Assembly (NCBI GenBank): GCA_950097015.1 | Contig: CATNEN010000010.1 | Coordinates: forward strand, 3,054,501 to 3,118,500 | Source of the DNA: Macrostomum hystrix | Taxonomy: Eukaryota; Platyhelminthes; Macrostomidae | Length of the DNA stretch: 64,000 bases | Direction of reading: 5' to 3' | Shown here: positions 38,429-53,021 of the stretch, piece after piece | How positions within the stretch are numbered: position 1 is the first letter of the stretch | Layout: the number at the start of each line of letters is the position of its first letter | Made by a program: the position numbers and the translations under genes | The notes under the pieces: model-generated | Seen by the model: only the letters and a program-made list of their open reading frames with translations | What the model was told of the DNA's origin: nothing | The model's database searches: none

Positions 38429-40681
38429 CAATTGTTTGCTGTGGAATAAAAAAGGAAAATGCTTGAAAAATGATATTTATCACAACCTGGATTTACAGAA
38501 TCGCCAAGTACTAATTAGATGATGCGGTACACTGATATGCATTGTAAGACCTTTGTTAGCTCTACCTTTAAGCATATCACTGCATGCTCAGTCAGAAAAA
38601 ATTGGATTCATTGCTATATCTGTGTTATTTATCTTTTTTCTGTGCAACTTTTCTTCTATTTTTAGTAGGGCCTAGTAATTAAAAAATTATATTAGTTTTT
38701 AGCTTTCTCATAGTCACTGGTCAGTAACATTTAATTATATCTCAATAACTCTGTGTTAAACTATGTATAAATATATATAGGCTCAAGCTCTATTTAGCTA
38801 AGATATGTAGTTAAAGACTTCATTAAAACAATTTTAAATCTAGAATTGAAAAAATAGTTTTCAGTTGACATACTTTTTTCTTGAAAAATAAAGCCATATG
38901 GCAATCCTCAAGTTTTGTTTTTTTAATTACTTTATGAAAGATAGGCCTAATGACTTTCTTAGCTACTCAAGTGAGTTTTTGAATGATGAAGAAGTGCATG
39001 GCTATGTCTATGGCCAAAACCAAAGTGAAAGAGAGAAGAGAAATTGTAGGTTTTTAACCTTACCTAGATAAGTATGAGTACAATAACGCTAACACAGCAG
39101 TTACAGCTGAGCTAAGGCCAATGGTTATATGGGCTATGCCATAAATAGCTGTAAGTTACAATGTGTTTAAACTCAAAACCCAGGATCTGAGCCTATTATG
39201 GATACATTTTGGGCTTGAGATTTTCGCTTTATTCTAATAACTGTTTTATAACCTTTTGTTATATATAAATTATAAATATCATTGTCGCCGTGACCCGTCT
39301 AGTGTCTAAAGTTCTTGGAAATGCAATTTGTGAACTATACGCTCTTATATTCAAATAGCTGGGCATTTTTACATAGCTTAGTTTGCCGCCAGGATGACTA
39401 GACTTGGTCTAGGTCTTCCCGACTCATTTCGGGCGAGTCCACTATTTTTTAGATTCTAGTAGATCGCGGAGAAGTAAATCTGCAGCGCAACAGATAAAAA
39501 AGTTCCCTACGTCGCCCTTAGTACAATTATATTTTATAGCCGTTTTTCTTCTAACAGGGCTGCACCCATTTGCATTTTTCCTGTAAATTGACTTCTTAAC
39601 TTAATTCCCGGTCTTTAACAGGATTATGGCATTTGAGGATCAACATGGAGACTAAAATATAATTTCCTGGGTCCAATTACAATTTGGGGGATTGAGATTG
39701 ATGATTCTCGATCGTTATGCTGTGAGCAGGCTGCAAATCGTCGTACAATTAAGCTGGCATGGATATGTCCAATACCCCAGCATTTTGCATTGATGCATAC
39801 ATAATGCATATATATTGGCAAGAACAACTGAAGTAGACATATAACTTTACTTCAGCTGCTAAGCTGTAGTCAAACACTTACACTTATAATCCCATCATAA
39901 GGATGTATATACACCTGTCCTGACTTTCTCAACACTATCACTGTGCCTTGAGGTGCCATCCAAGGATCTAATTTGCACGACAAGCCCCCAAAACCTTCTC
40001 TCCGAGGCTGTGCCCCAAATGAATGTGGCCTCGAAGCGTAATATCTAGCTCAGGGACTGTAACACACTAAAAGTGGGGAACGAACCTCGCACTGGCAGAC
40101 CGAGACAGGTCTCTGGCTTGTTTGCCTTCGTCAGTCAGCCATAGCCACACACAGTCCTCTCCCACCACTCTTAGTGTGCACACCACTCTTAGTGTGCACA
40201 AAAGTCTCATTTAACCTTGCTATTTTATGGCAATACTTTTTTAGTGTTATGTGAGAGTTTTGCAGCCAAGTCTTTGCTTTTCTACTGTTGTCAGTAGTCT
40301 GAATTGTATCTCTCACAGGGACCTTGGTGCGAGAGGCGCACACGTTATACCGCTCTCTGCAACACCGTATTAATCGGTATTTCTTAATGAAACAAGCCAG
40401 TTAAAAGCATCGCCATCAAGGTATTCTCTATTGAAAGTTTGACTAAAAAACCTCGCAGTTTTCAATGCGATCATGAACAAAAGAATATAATATTTATAAT
40501 GATTTCGAGTACATGCGTGATACACATCTCAGATAAAAGGTAATCGGTTATAATATATATATAGAAGAATGAAGAAAAACATGTATGAAATTTACAGGTA
40601 AGCATGATGCTCTTGAATGTACATTTATTAAGCTGCATTGACCCAGCTGCAATGAAATGTGTCAGAGTGAGCAAAGCAGCT
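38429..40681. other. AT-rich intergenic region
   Basis: No coding region is supported. The frames at 39624-39827 and 40131-40343 have no recognisable domain. A duplicated short segment CACCACTCTTAGTGTGCACA occurs twice in tandem at about 40161-40201. Confidence 0.45.
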
Positions 40682-41470
40682 TCACGTTACACAAACTGCA
40701 CAAGACACCCCAACACTAGCGATTTCCTGCACCATGCTGCCGTCTTTCTTTTGCTTGAGAACCCAGAGCGGCAACTTCACCAGCTCCTGGCCGTCGCACG
40801 GGCAGCGAACGTCCGGCAGCAGCCGCGGCACCCGGTCGTCATCAGCGTTGATCACGAACGCCGGCTGCGACTGGTTGGCGATGGCGCTGCAGCTGACGGG
40901 CTGGTAGACGGAGCGACCGCAGCCCAGCATGGAATTGAGGCGGCGCAGGTCGCTGCCAGTTAGCGGCTCCGGGCTCCGGCGAGACCGCGGTAGGCTGAGC
41001 AGGGCGGCGCAGCCGACGCCCATCAGTCGAGTTACCAGTCGGAGAGTCGAGCTGTTTCCAACGGGCTCCAGAGAAGCCACGGGCAGCTGGAAGGTCCGGC
41101 ACTGCATGTGCAGGTTTAGCTCCGGGTTCTGGCTCGTGTTGCACTGGCAGCCGGACTCGTAGCGCAGCCGTGGCAGCGTTGGCGCAGGATTCTCGATTGG
41201 CCAGAACAGGTCCGGGCACAGGCGTCTCCTGTTGTCAGTTGGGATGTCTGGGTAGTCCTGCTTGGTCTCGCCCATGCTGCTGGTCTCGCAAGCTTCAGGC
41301 TGGGTATATGCCACACCTGAATAAGCGGCGAAGGTCAGGTTTTTGCTGTTGACACCCCAGCCGCATGCGTGATATTCATCGACTCGATAACAACTGCTCG
41401 GCCAAGCCTGCAGCAACAGCAGCAGCGGCGGCAGCAGCTGGACCAGCAGTATGTAAGGCCGCATCGTCAT
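40682..41470 (-). CDS. Secreted Cys-rich protein, copy A (262 aa, single exon)
   Basis: A signal peptide (MTMRPYILLVQLLPPLLLLL then QAWPSSC) is followed by a Cys-rich domain with no membrane anchor. Landmarks are ACGWGVNSK, SGCQCNTS, MQCRTFQLP, GVGCAAL, LNSMLGCG, then the best-conserved block FVINADDDRVPRLLPDVRC with PCDGQE, and VGVSCAV at the end. The product clearly resembles the protein at 56850-57650. I do not recognise the family in either. There are possible N-glycosylation sites (NLT, NTS, NSS). A CATAAATA element about 85-90 nt upstream could serve as a TATA box. The role is unknown; an extracellular, disulphide-bonded protein is inferred. Confidence 0.8.
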   Translation of the reverse strand: MTMRPYILLVQLLPPLLLLLQAWPSSCYRVDEYHACGWGVNSKNLTFAAYSGVAYTQPEACETSSMGETKQDYPDIPTDNRRRLCPDLFWPIENPAPTLPRLRYESGCQCNTSQNPELNLHMQCRTFQLPVASLEPVGNSSTLRLVTRLMGVGCAALLSLPRSRRSPEPLTGSDLRRLNSMLGCGRSVYQPVSCSAIANQSQPAFVINADDDRVPRLLPDVRCPCDGQELVKLPLWVLKQKKDGSMVQEIASVGVSCAVCVT

Positions 41471-43538
41471 AGCAAACTAAGCTAGTTTTCTCTACTAACG
41501 GACAAATTTAGTTCTTAAACACCTTTGCTGGTGATTCCTGTGACAGTTCACTTGTATTTATGCGTCTGTAGCCTGCTGGTCGGCTGCCACAGAAGCGACC
41601 GTTTAGACTAATTTAGCATTGACTCTTGCACGCTTAATGAGTGTATTGGAAGTGACTATATTAATTTGTTATGCCGGCAACAAGGTTTTATTGTTGGCTG
41701 CCCTAAACCAGCAGCACACGGGAAACATGTAAATTAAGGAACAACTTTAACACATGGCTTGACAAATCTATAATTCAGCATTCTGTTAATTTTATCAATG
41801 GCTTCTTTATATTATTATACTCGTAGTAGCAGATGTATATTCAATTTGATCAACATATCGTCGAGACCTATATTTGGCCAGTTCTGTTTACGCACAGTTA
41901 GCAGCGATTACTTTACAGTGCCAACAATTAATCATTTAGCAAGAATACATTTTGTATTCATACGTTGCATGGACGAACGCGCCATGATCATACAGCAACA
42001 TACGCTCAGATGTGTAACTATAAAATTAATTCATTATATGCAATGTTGATGGACTGATGCATCATGATGTGTGGTCTTATAACTCTTAAGATAGTGCAAG
42101 ACAAATAGTTTTGCAAATCCTTCACAATTTTTTTTAAGTGATCAAAATTTGTCCGAGTGTCGAAGCTAATTTAATAGCTCTTAATGCACTCCGAGCACAA
42201 ATTAAATATAATAGCTATAAGTGTAGTGTATTAAAAAAAACATTTTTGTTTAAAATATGTTACACTCGACTTTGTATAATAGACAGTTCGGCCGCGTACC
42301 TATTCGAGCATGGATTATTTTACTCGATCCCATTTCATCTCGACTAATTAATCGCTGACACTGTCAACATTGTGTAAAAGGGCCTAATTGGTCAAATCAA
42401 ACTAGCGCGCGAAATATTTTTATATATTATTTTGTGCTACAAATATCTATACATAATATTTGTTTTACGCCACTAAAATATACTGGGAGTATTCAATAGG
42501 ATTTTAGTATAAATATAGAGGGGGTTTTATATAGGAAGCTAACCGTTGGGCCAACCAGTAAATTGGAAGCTTAAACAGTTTAAGTCTCTTCGTGAGCATA
42601 TTCCAAAGCCTAATTATACATATTTCTGAGTGAGTGAAAGCTGTTAACACCGATCCGGGGAAAGCCCGAGAAGGACAGAGAGCCTGACATATCTGAAGTA
42701 TTCAGAAGCACTCAGAGGTTGATATCTCTAGAAATAAAGCTAGATCCAGAATCTAGAAAACCACTTGCAAGAGGCCAGAATCTATCGTGTAGAAACGCCA
42801 CGCTACCCAAACTATCAGAATAGTTTGTTCGACCAGATAGAAGGGTGTGTATGATGCCTAACTGAGTCACGGACAAGTGACTGGAGTTATGAGATAAATA
42901 AATAAGAGAATATTAATGCAGTATTAATATTATTAAGTAAAATATAATAGTATAACGAAAGAGGTCTGCAACAATTGCTGACAATAAGGATACAGCAGCA
43001 AATACAAAAAAGCAACTAAATTGGGGAACACATTGTAAAGTTATACTATTTTGAAATAAAAGCTGGCTCTTCAATGACCTTATTAGAAGGTAAAGACCCG
43101 TGTTAATTGTGATAATGAATAGCGTAAGAAGTTTCTGTCCACCCCTTCACACGGAACACGCGGAATTCCAACGATGATCCCAATTTAAACAAAAAAAATA
43201 TTATTTTTTCAGAGGCAAAACTGGAGGGCTATGAAGTTCCTTAAAAAATACATTTAAACGGTATTCATTTTTATCCGACTGTAAAAACGAATTAACTTGT
43301 ATTACTTTAAGTTTGATCCCTTGCTTTAACTTGCATTTTATACGTCCTTTTTATTTTCATTGTAGCCAAAGCCCTAATTTCTAGAAGCGTATTTAGTTCG
43401 ATTTTCGTATTTCTACGGCTTGAACTGCGCATTTTTATTTATAGTAATATCAGTTAAATATGCAAAAATGCTAATTAAAAGGTGCACGTAGGATTGTCAG
43501 AATTCACAGAAGCCTCATTAAAAATATATTTATTAAGA
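41471..43538. other. Intergenic region upstream of FoxJ2/3
   Basis: AT-rich, with no gene or array supported. It lies between two divergently oriented genes (secreted protein A, minus; FoxJ2/3, plus), so it probably holds both promoters. Confidence 0.45.
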
Positions 43539-46299
<2,761 letters not shown>

Positions 46300-46654
46300 G
46301 CATCTGAGAACAGGATGCCGGCAACGTGCTCACAGACCAAGCGAATGGCGCAAGCAACTCACAGAACTGCAAAATATCGCAATCAGAACAGCACTAGTGA
46401 GATGTGACCAAGTTATTAATTTTATTTTTCTTGGACGCAGCAAATGCCAACCTGCCTGTCGACTTGCAATGCAAAATTTTGCTTTGAAACCATCTATCAC
46501 CAAAACTGTACAGATAATTTCCTTGGCTGTATAACTTTTGCTGATAGCTGTGCAACTTCTGTCAATTTTATTGTAAATTACAATGTCTCATTTGGATTCA
46601 TATTTATGTGCGATTGTAAATTTCTATGACCTTTGCTAGCGTAAAACGTCCCCC

Positions 46655-47460
46655 ATCCCACACCCGTCATAGTCCCATCCCACACCTGTCATAGTCCCAT
46701 CCCACACCCATCATAATCCCATCCCACACCCATCATAGTCCCATCCCACACCCGTCATAGTCCCATCCCACACCCGTCATAATCCCATCCCACACCCATC
46801 ATAATCCCATCCCACACCCATCATAATCCCATCCCAAAACCATCATAATCCCATCCCACACCCGTCATAATCCCATCCCACACCCATCATAATCCCATCC
46901 CACACCCGTCATAGTCCCATCCCACACCCGTCATAGTCCCATCCCACACACATCATAATCCCATCCCACACATATTATAGTCCCATCCCACACCTATTAT
47001 AGTCCCATCCCACACATATTATAGTCCCATCCCACACATATTATAGTCCCATCCCACACATATTATAGTCCCATCCCACACATATTATAATCCCATCCCA
47101 CACATATTATAGTCCCATCCCACACATATTATAATCCCATCCCACACATATTATAGTCCCATCCCACACGTAGTATAGCCCCATCCCACACATATTATAG
47201 TCCCATCCCACACATTTTATAATCCCATCCCACACATATTATAATCCCATCCCACACATATTATAGTCCCATCCCACACCCATCATAGTCCCATCCCACA
47301 CCCATCATAGTCCCATCCCACACCCATCATAATCCCATCCCACACCTATTATCGTCCCGCCCCCCACACATATTATAATCCCATCCCACACATATTATAG
47401 TCCCATCCCACACATATTATAATCCCATCCCACACATATTATAGTCCCATCCCACACCAT
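46655..47460 (+). repeat. 22-bp minisatellite downstream of FoxJ2/3
   Basis: About 36 units with the core GTCCCATCCCACACCCATCAT. Variants CCCGTCAT, CATATTAT and CCTATTAT form contiguous blocks, indicating stepwise block expansion. It starts about 350 bp after the FoxJ2/3 stop codon. Confidence 0.93.
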
Positions 47461-47844
47461 CTCAGCCTCATCTCGCGCCCATCGCAAGCTCAATCCGAGG
47501 TCCAAGGTGCATGAGCTTGAAGTTTCCCATTTAGGAATTCCCACCGTTCAGTCATGGAGAGCAGCTGCTTTTAAAAACACTCACCAAGGGCACACTTGGT
47601 TTTTCTGTTTCTTTTCGTTTGCTTTTTTACATTAATCTTATCATACGAGGCATTTTACCTCATTTCACGATTTCAATTTCATCTTCAATAGCTATTTCCT
47701 TTTAGACAAAGCCGTGTTGCTGTGCTTGATTATCTGTTTTGATTGTTACTGTCAGACATATTATTTGTTTAGGTGTGCTAAATGAGCTTCGCGGGAATAT
47801 TTTGGGAAAAAATCCTTTTTGAGACCCCTTTTAACAGGTCAGTG

Positions 47845-48625
47845 CTCTGACCTGTCTAACCTGTCTAACAGGTCAGAGAACTGTCTAACAGGTCAGAGAA
47901 TTGACTAACAGGTCAGAGCATTGTCTAACAGGTCAGAGCACTGTCTAATAGGTCAGAGAACTGTCTAACAGGTCAGAGCACTGTCTATCAGGTCAGAGCA
48001 CACTATCTAACAGGTCAGAGAACTGTCTAACATGTCAGAGCACTGTCTAACAAGTCATAGCACTGTCTAACAGGTCAGAGCACTGTCTAACAGGTCAGAG
48101 CACTGACTAACCGGTCAGAGCACTGTCTAACAGGTCAGAGAACTGTCTAACAGGTCAGAGCACTGACTAACAGGTCAGAGCACACTATCTAACAGGTCAG
48201 AGCACTGTCTAACAGGTCAGAGCACTGTCTAACATTTCAGAGAACTGTCTAACAGGTCAGAGCACTGTCTAACAAGTCATAGCACTGTCTAACAGGTCAG
48301 AGCACTGTCTAACAGGTCAGAGCACTGACTAACAGGTCAGAGCACACTATCTAACAGGTCAGAGCACTGACTAACAGGTCAGAGCACTGTCTAACAGGTC
48401 AGAGCACTGTCTAACAGGTCAGAGCACTGTCTATCAGGTCAGAGCACTGTCTAACAGGTCAGAGCACTGTCTATCAGGTCAGAGCACTATCTAACAGGTC
48501 AGAGCACACTATCTAACAGGTCAGAGCACTGTCTAACAGGTCAGAGCACTGTCTAACAGGTCAGAGCACTGTCTAACAGGTCAGAGCACTGTCTAACAGG
48601 TCAGAGCACTGCCTAACAAATCAAG
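47845..48625 (+). repeat. 20-bp minisatellite
   Basis: About 38 units of CTGTCTAACAGGTCAGAGCA with occasional 22-bp forms (CACACTATCTAACAGG...). Each unit contains AACAGGTCAGAG, resembling an acceptor-like CAG|GT. No coding meaning is seen. The flanks at 47461-47844 and 48626-49260 hold no supported gene. Confidence 0.93.
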
Positions 48626-49259
48626 CCTGTCTTGTTTATTTCCAACCATTGAAACTGCAATTCGCCTCTAAATATTTGTAAATGTGTAAATATATTTTCT
48701 TTGCCTTGATTTCATATTGCTGTTTTATTCTGTATTCTGAATTTGTGCAGTGTTTAACCCATGCCTTCTTGTTTATTTTAGTGCCTGATATATTCTTCTG
48801 ATTTATTTTATTTATTTATTTGCTGCTGTAGAAAGCCTCTGATGGATGCCTTGATATCGATTTTTTCTCATCGTGTCTCCTTGTAGTCGCTTTTATTCTA
48901 TCTTTAGTAGCCTACTCAAACAGTAGTGTACTGAGAATGCGAATATTTATTTTTGTGATTTCTTCTCTGTGATGCTAGCCGCATGGCATTAGCTAATTGG
49001 TCTTGGCCTTAGATGAATTTTTCAGGTGTTTTTATCGCTCCTATAGCCAATGTTCTGTGTACCACTCAAGTTTTTGGAGCTTATTTAAATATATTTCTGC
49101 TTTTTAATAGAGTTATTGTTGCAGTACATTTATTGCAATGTTTAACAAAAATCTCAATAAACCAATAGGTAGCGACTGCGACACAAAACTAAAAGTAGAT
49201 TGAAATGCGAACTCGATTTCATAGTTTTTATTTATTTTCGGAAAATTTTCTGACATCTC

Positions 49260-50245
49260 ATATGCTGACACATTAATCAGCTACCTGACACTTATTTCAG
49301 CTACCTGACACTTTTATCAGTTAACTGACACTTTGATAAGCTACCTGACATCTTTATAAGCTACCTGACACTTCTTTTAGCTGCCTGACATCTTTATCAA
49401 CTACCTGACATCTTTATCAACTACCTGACACTTCTTTTAGCTGCCTGACATCTTTATCAACTACCTGACACTTCTTTTAGCTGCCTGACATCTTTATCAA
49501 CTACCTGACACTTCTTTTAGCTGCCTGACATCTTTATCAACTACCTGACACTTCTTTTAGCTGCCTGACATCTTTATCAACTACCTGACACTTCTTTTAG
49601 CTGCCTGACATCTTTATCAACTACCTGACACTTCTTTTAGCTGCCTGACATCTTTATCAACTACCTGACACTTTTTTAGCTACCTGACATCTTTATCAAC
49701 TACCTGACACTTCTTTTAGCTGCCTGACATCTTTATCAACTACCTGACACTTCTTTTAGCTACCTGACATCTTTATCAACTACCTGACACTTCTTTTAGC
49801 TGCCTGACATCTTTATCAACTACCTGACAATTCTTTTAGCTACCTGATATCTTTATCAACTACCTGACACTTCTTTTAGCTACCTGACATCTTTATCAAC
49901 TACCTGACACTTCTTTTAGCTGCCTGACATCTTTATCAACTACCTGACACTTTTTTTAGCTACCTGACATCTTTATCAGCTACCTGACACTTCTTTTAGC
50001 TACCTGACATCTTTATCAGCTACCTGAAACTTTGATAAGCTACCTGACATATTTATAAGCTACCTGACACTTCTTTCAGCTACCTGAAACTTTGATAAGC
50101 TACCTGACATATTTATAAGCTACCTGACACTTCTTTCAGCTACCTGACACTTCTTTCAGCTACCTGACACTTCTTTCAGCTACCTGACACTTTGATAAGC
50201 TACCGGACATCTTTATAAGCTCCCTGACACCTCGTTTAGCTTCCT
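49260..50245 (+). repeat. 40-bp (20+20) minisatellite, left copy
   Basis: Higher-order units made of CTACCTGACATCTTTATCAA followed by CTACCTGACACTTCTTTTAG (with CTGCC variants). The centre is homogeneous and both edges are degenerate. The same higher-order unit, in the same orientation, forms the array at 51932-52662. Confidence 0.95.
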
Positions 50246-50415
50246 GAAGCTTTTTAATCAGATTTAAATTTTGTTTTCGGATACTTAACAGTTTAGAAAA
50301 TTAAAGCAGCATTTGCCAATGAGCAATGGGCTTTGTGTTTCATAGGGCTCCAGTATTTTATTAATGAATGTTCCAGTCGCTACTCAGTCGGTAACAGATG
50401 TCGCCTTTGCCGGCA

Positions 50416-50538
50416 GTCTGAGCAGTCTGAGCAGTCTGAGCAGTCTGAGCAGTCTGAGCAGTCTGAGCAGTCTGAGCAGTCTGAGCAGTCTGAGCAGTCT
50501 GAGCAGTCTGAGCAGTCTGAGCAGTCTGAGCAGTCAAG
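50416..50538 (+). repeat. 9-bp repeat (AGTCTGAGC)n in the 3' flank of the six-Cys peptide gene
   Basis: About 13 perfect units. A 9-bp period leaves every frame open (SEQ, SSL and TAQ repeats), so the frames across it are spurious. It lies just past the stop of the minus-strand peptide gene at 50546. Confidence 0.93.
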
Positions 50539-50545
50539 TCCAGCC

Positions 50546-50910
50546 TCACTGCACCAGCCGCATGATTGGACAGTCGGTTGTGGCCTGCTTAGGTAGGACG
50601 CCCGATTTCAGCAGGTCTTTCAGGCACCAAGTGTTGGCGCAGTGAAGCAACTCAACAGTCTGGGAGGTGGGCAAATGATGGCGAGCTGTTGATACCTGAG
50701 CTACTGAAAGCAGAGTGGAATCTGGCGCAATTTTACCTGGGCCGGAGTCCTGAAGCAGTGATTGCAAAAGTACAGGCACCTCTGCCAGGGCTGCATCATT
50801 GGGAACAAGTCCATGGGCATCAGCTCGTCCTTCTCCTCTTGAACTGCTGGCGGAGCCGCTGCGGCAGCGGCAGCCAGGGCCAGCAGAAGCCAGAGGTTCA
50901 GGCCGATCAT
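50546..50910 (-). CDS. Small secreted six-cysteine peptide precursor, two exons, 95 aa
   Basis: Exon 1 (50910-50737) encodes a signal peptide, MIGLNLWLLLALAAAAAAA, then an acidic stretch (PPAVQEEKDELMP) and the first Cys cluster CLYFCNHC. The donor CCCAG|GTAAAA joins acceptor CTCCCAG and exon 2 (50659-50546), which carries HCANTWC, then KQATTDC and ends LVQ. Phase is kept and the total is 288 nt. Six cysteines in the mature region suggest three disulphides. A TATA box on the minus strand lies at 51021-51026. The layout (signal, acidic pro-like part, Cys-rich end) fits a secreted hormone, defence or gland peptide, but no family is recognised, so the role is open. The gene sits between two arrays of the same 40-bp repeat. 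Confidence 0.72.
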
Positions 50911-51020
50911 TGTGCTGCAGTTGATAAGGCTTTGTTTATTTGTCAGAGAGACCGTCTGTCAGCTTCGGTGCCTTGAGATCCAGCTGAATGAGAGCAGCCT
51001 CAGCTGTCCCCAGGCTCAGC

Positions 51021-51026
51021 TTTATA
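51021..51026 (-). promoter_or_regulatory. TATA box of the six-Cys peptide gene
   Basis: TATAAA on the minus strand, 111 nt upstream of the ATG at 50910. Confidence 0.45.
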
Positions 51027-51344
51027 GGCGCTCAAGAGAAATTATCGCACCTGAGCAATCTTCCCACCCTGAGGGCGAACCTGCCGGAAGGGGGATCAAT
51101 CTTGGGATATTTCAGTCAGATCCATTCGAAAATCTCTTGCGAGGCGGTGCTGAAATCTTCGCACTTCCTTCCGACATTTTTCAAATTTGAGAAAACTGCT
51201 TTGACTTGTCAGTCAGCCTCGGCGCCGAACCAGAAAATGAGCAGGCTCATGGCTGAACATGACTTGAAAATTGCTAGTCAGCCATAGCCTCGGGATAGTT
51301 CTCCCATGTTTTCTGGGACCCAACTCTCGCGCCAATGTCCCAGC

Positions 51345-51486
51345 CGCGGAGAGATGGCTTGGGGCTTGTCGTGAAATTTGAGGGCCAACCTCCAAGGCAC
51401 AGTGAGAGTGTACACTGCCTGACGATGTGAAAGTCAGGGGCAGGTGTACACACCTGTGTGTGTGTGCGGATAGTATCTGTGGGTAG
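51345..51486 (+). repeat. Dispersed repeat, copy 1
   Basis: A segment from CAGCCGCGGAGAGATGG through GGGCTTGTCGTG, CTCCAAGGCA, GCCTGACGATG and AAAGTCAGGG to TATCTGTG is matched in the same order and orientation at 58175-58345. It is probably a fragment of a mobile element. Confidence 0.55.
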
Positions 51487-51563
51487 CGAGCGGGTCGACT
51501 GAAAGATCAGCAACGTCTGACTTTTGTTTCAACAATTTGGTTGAAGTTTTTAATTTTTAGTTT

Positions 51564-51600
51564 TTACCATAGACTATTCTCTCTGAATAGTCTATGGTAA
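51564..51600. other. Near-perfect hairpin-forming palindrome
   Basis: TTACCATAGACTATTC, then a short spacer, then its exact complement GAATAGTCTATGGTAA. The half-site ACCATAGACTATGGT recurs as a small palindrome at about 51780. Confidence 0.7.
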
Positions 51601-51931
51601 AACCTGTATTCTTGATTGAACTATAGTTCAGCCAAATTAGTTTAATTTCGCTGCTTCGGTGAAAGTCCATGGCTTAAAGTTAAAGACTTAAACTTAAACT
51701 TAGACTTCTTAATTCTTAATCGTCACATAGACAAAGCCTACTAGCAATGCTTCTGATTGTCACACGTTCAATATGCGTTGACCATAGACTATGGTCTGAT
51801 TGATTTATTTCAGTGCTCTAACTTCAACCCAAAAAATCCAAGAAAAACACGAAACAAAGCAAACAGTGTGTTAGGAGCTTGAAATGGAAACAAGGAACAG
51901 CGTTCAACCAGATTTAGTGTTTGTGCTACCT

Positions 51932-52662
51932 GATATCTTTATCAACTACCTGACACTTCTTTTAGCTACCTGACATCTTTATCAACTACCTGACACTTCT
52001 TTTAGCTGCCTGACATCTTTATCAACTACCTGACACTTCTTTTAGCTACCTGACATCTTTATCAACTACCTGACACTTCTTTTAGCTGCCTGACATCTTT
52101 ATCAACTACCTGACACTTCTTTTAGCTGCCTGACATCTTTATCAACTACCTGACACTTCTTTTAGCTGCCTGACATCTTTATCAACTACCTGACACTTCT
52201 TTTAGCTACCTGACATCTTTATCAACTACCTGACACTTCTTTTAGCTGCCTGACATCTTTATCAACTACCTGACACTTCTTTTAGCTACCTGACATCTTT
52301 ATCAACTACCTGACACTTCTTTTAGCTGCCTGACATCTTTATCAACTACCTGACACTTCTTTTAGCTACCTGACATCTTTATCAACTACCTGACACTTCT
52401 TTTAGCTGCCTGACATCTTTATCAACTACCTGACACTTCTTTTAGCTACCTGACATCTTTATCAACTACCTGACACTTCTTTTAGCTGCCTGACATCTTT
52501 ATCAACTACCTGACACTTTTTTTAGCTACCTGACATCTTTATCAACTACCTGACACTTCTTTTAGCTGCCTGACATCTTTATCAACTACCTGACACTTCT
52601 TTTAGCTGCCTGACATCTTTATCAACTACCTGACACTTTTTTTAGCTACCTGACATCTTTGT
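51932..52662 (+). repeat. 40-bp (20+20) minisatellite, right copy
   Basis: The same higher-order unit and orientation as 49260-50245, about 18 dimers, more homogeneous than the left array. The flank 52663-53019 holds no supported gene. Confidence 0.95.
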
Positions 52663-53021
52663 CCATGACATCACCGCACAGTTTGTCCATTTTATACTTT
52701 CTTTCACTTTCACTTATTGAAATTGATGGTGCAGTTCTCAAAGTGGCAGTTGGAAAACAGTGACGAATTTGTGTTTTCACACACAGATGCTTTTTATGGC
52801 TGGTGACGCTCTCGTTTGAGGTGGAAACACTCGTACCGGTGTTGACGTTTACAGGTCGAGAGCAGCACCCGCAGTAGTCGCCATTCTGTAAATGGCGCCG
52901 TCACGCTGCCTAGAAAGATATCGCCGCACGGTCGTCTCCAGATAGAGCAACTATTGATCGGACTTACCTTCGCTGTCCGTTTATTCAAGGAGACAATTCC
53001 CTTCGGCGCAACTGCTTGAGA

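Noticed and set aside
50333-50645. SEQ/SSL repeat proteins across 50416-50538
   Set aside because: Frames through a 9-bp simple repeat; nothing flanking them looks coding on that strand.
49260-52662. CRISPR-like arrays
   Set aside because: Repeats are directly abutting with no unique spacers, and the genome is eukaryotic. The same holds for all arrays in the window.
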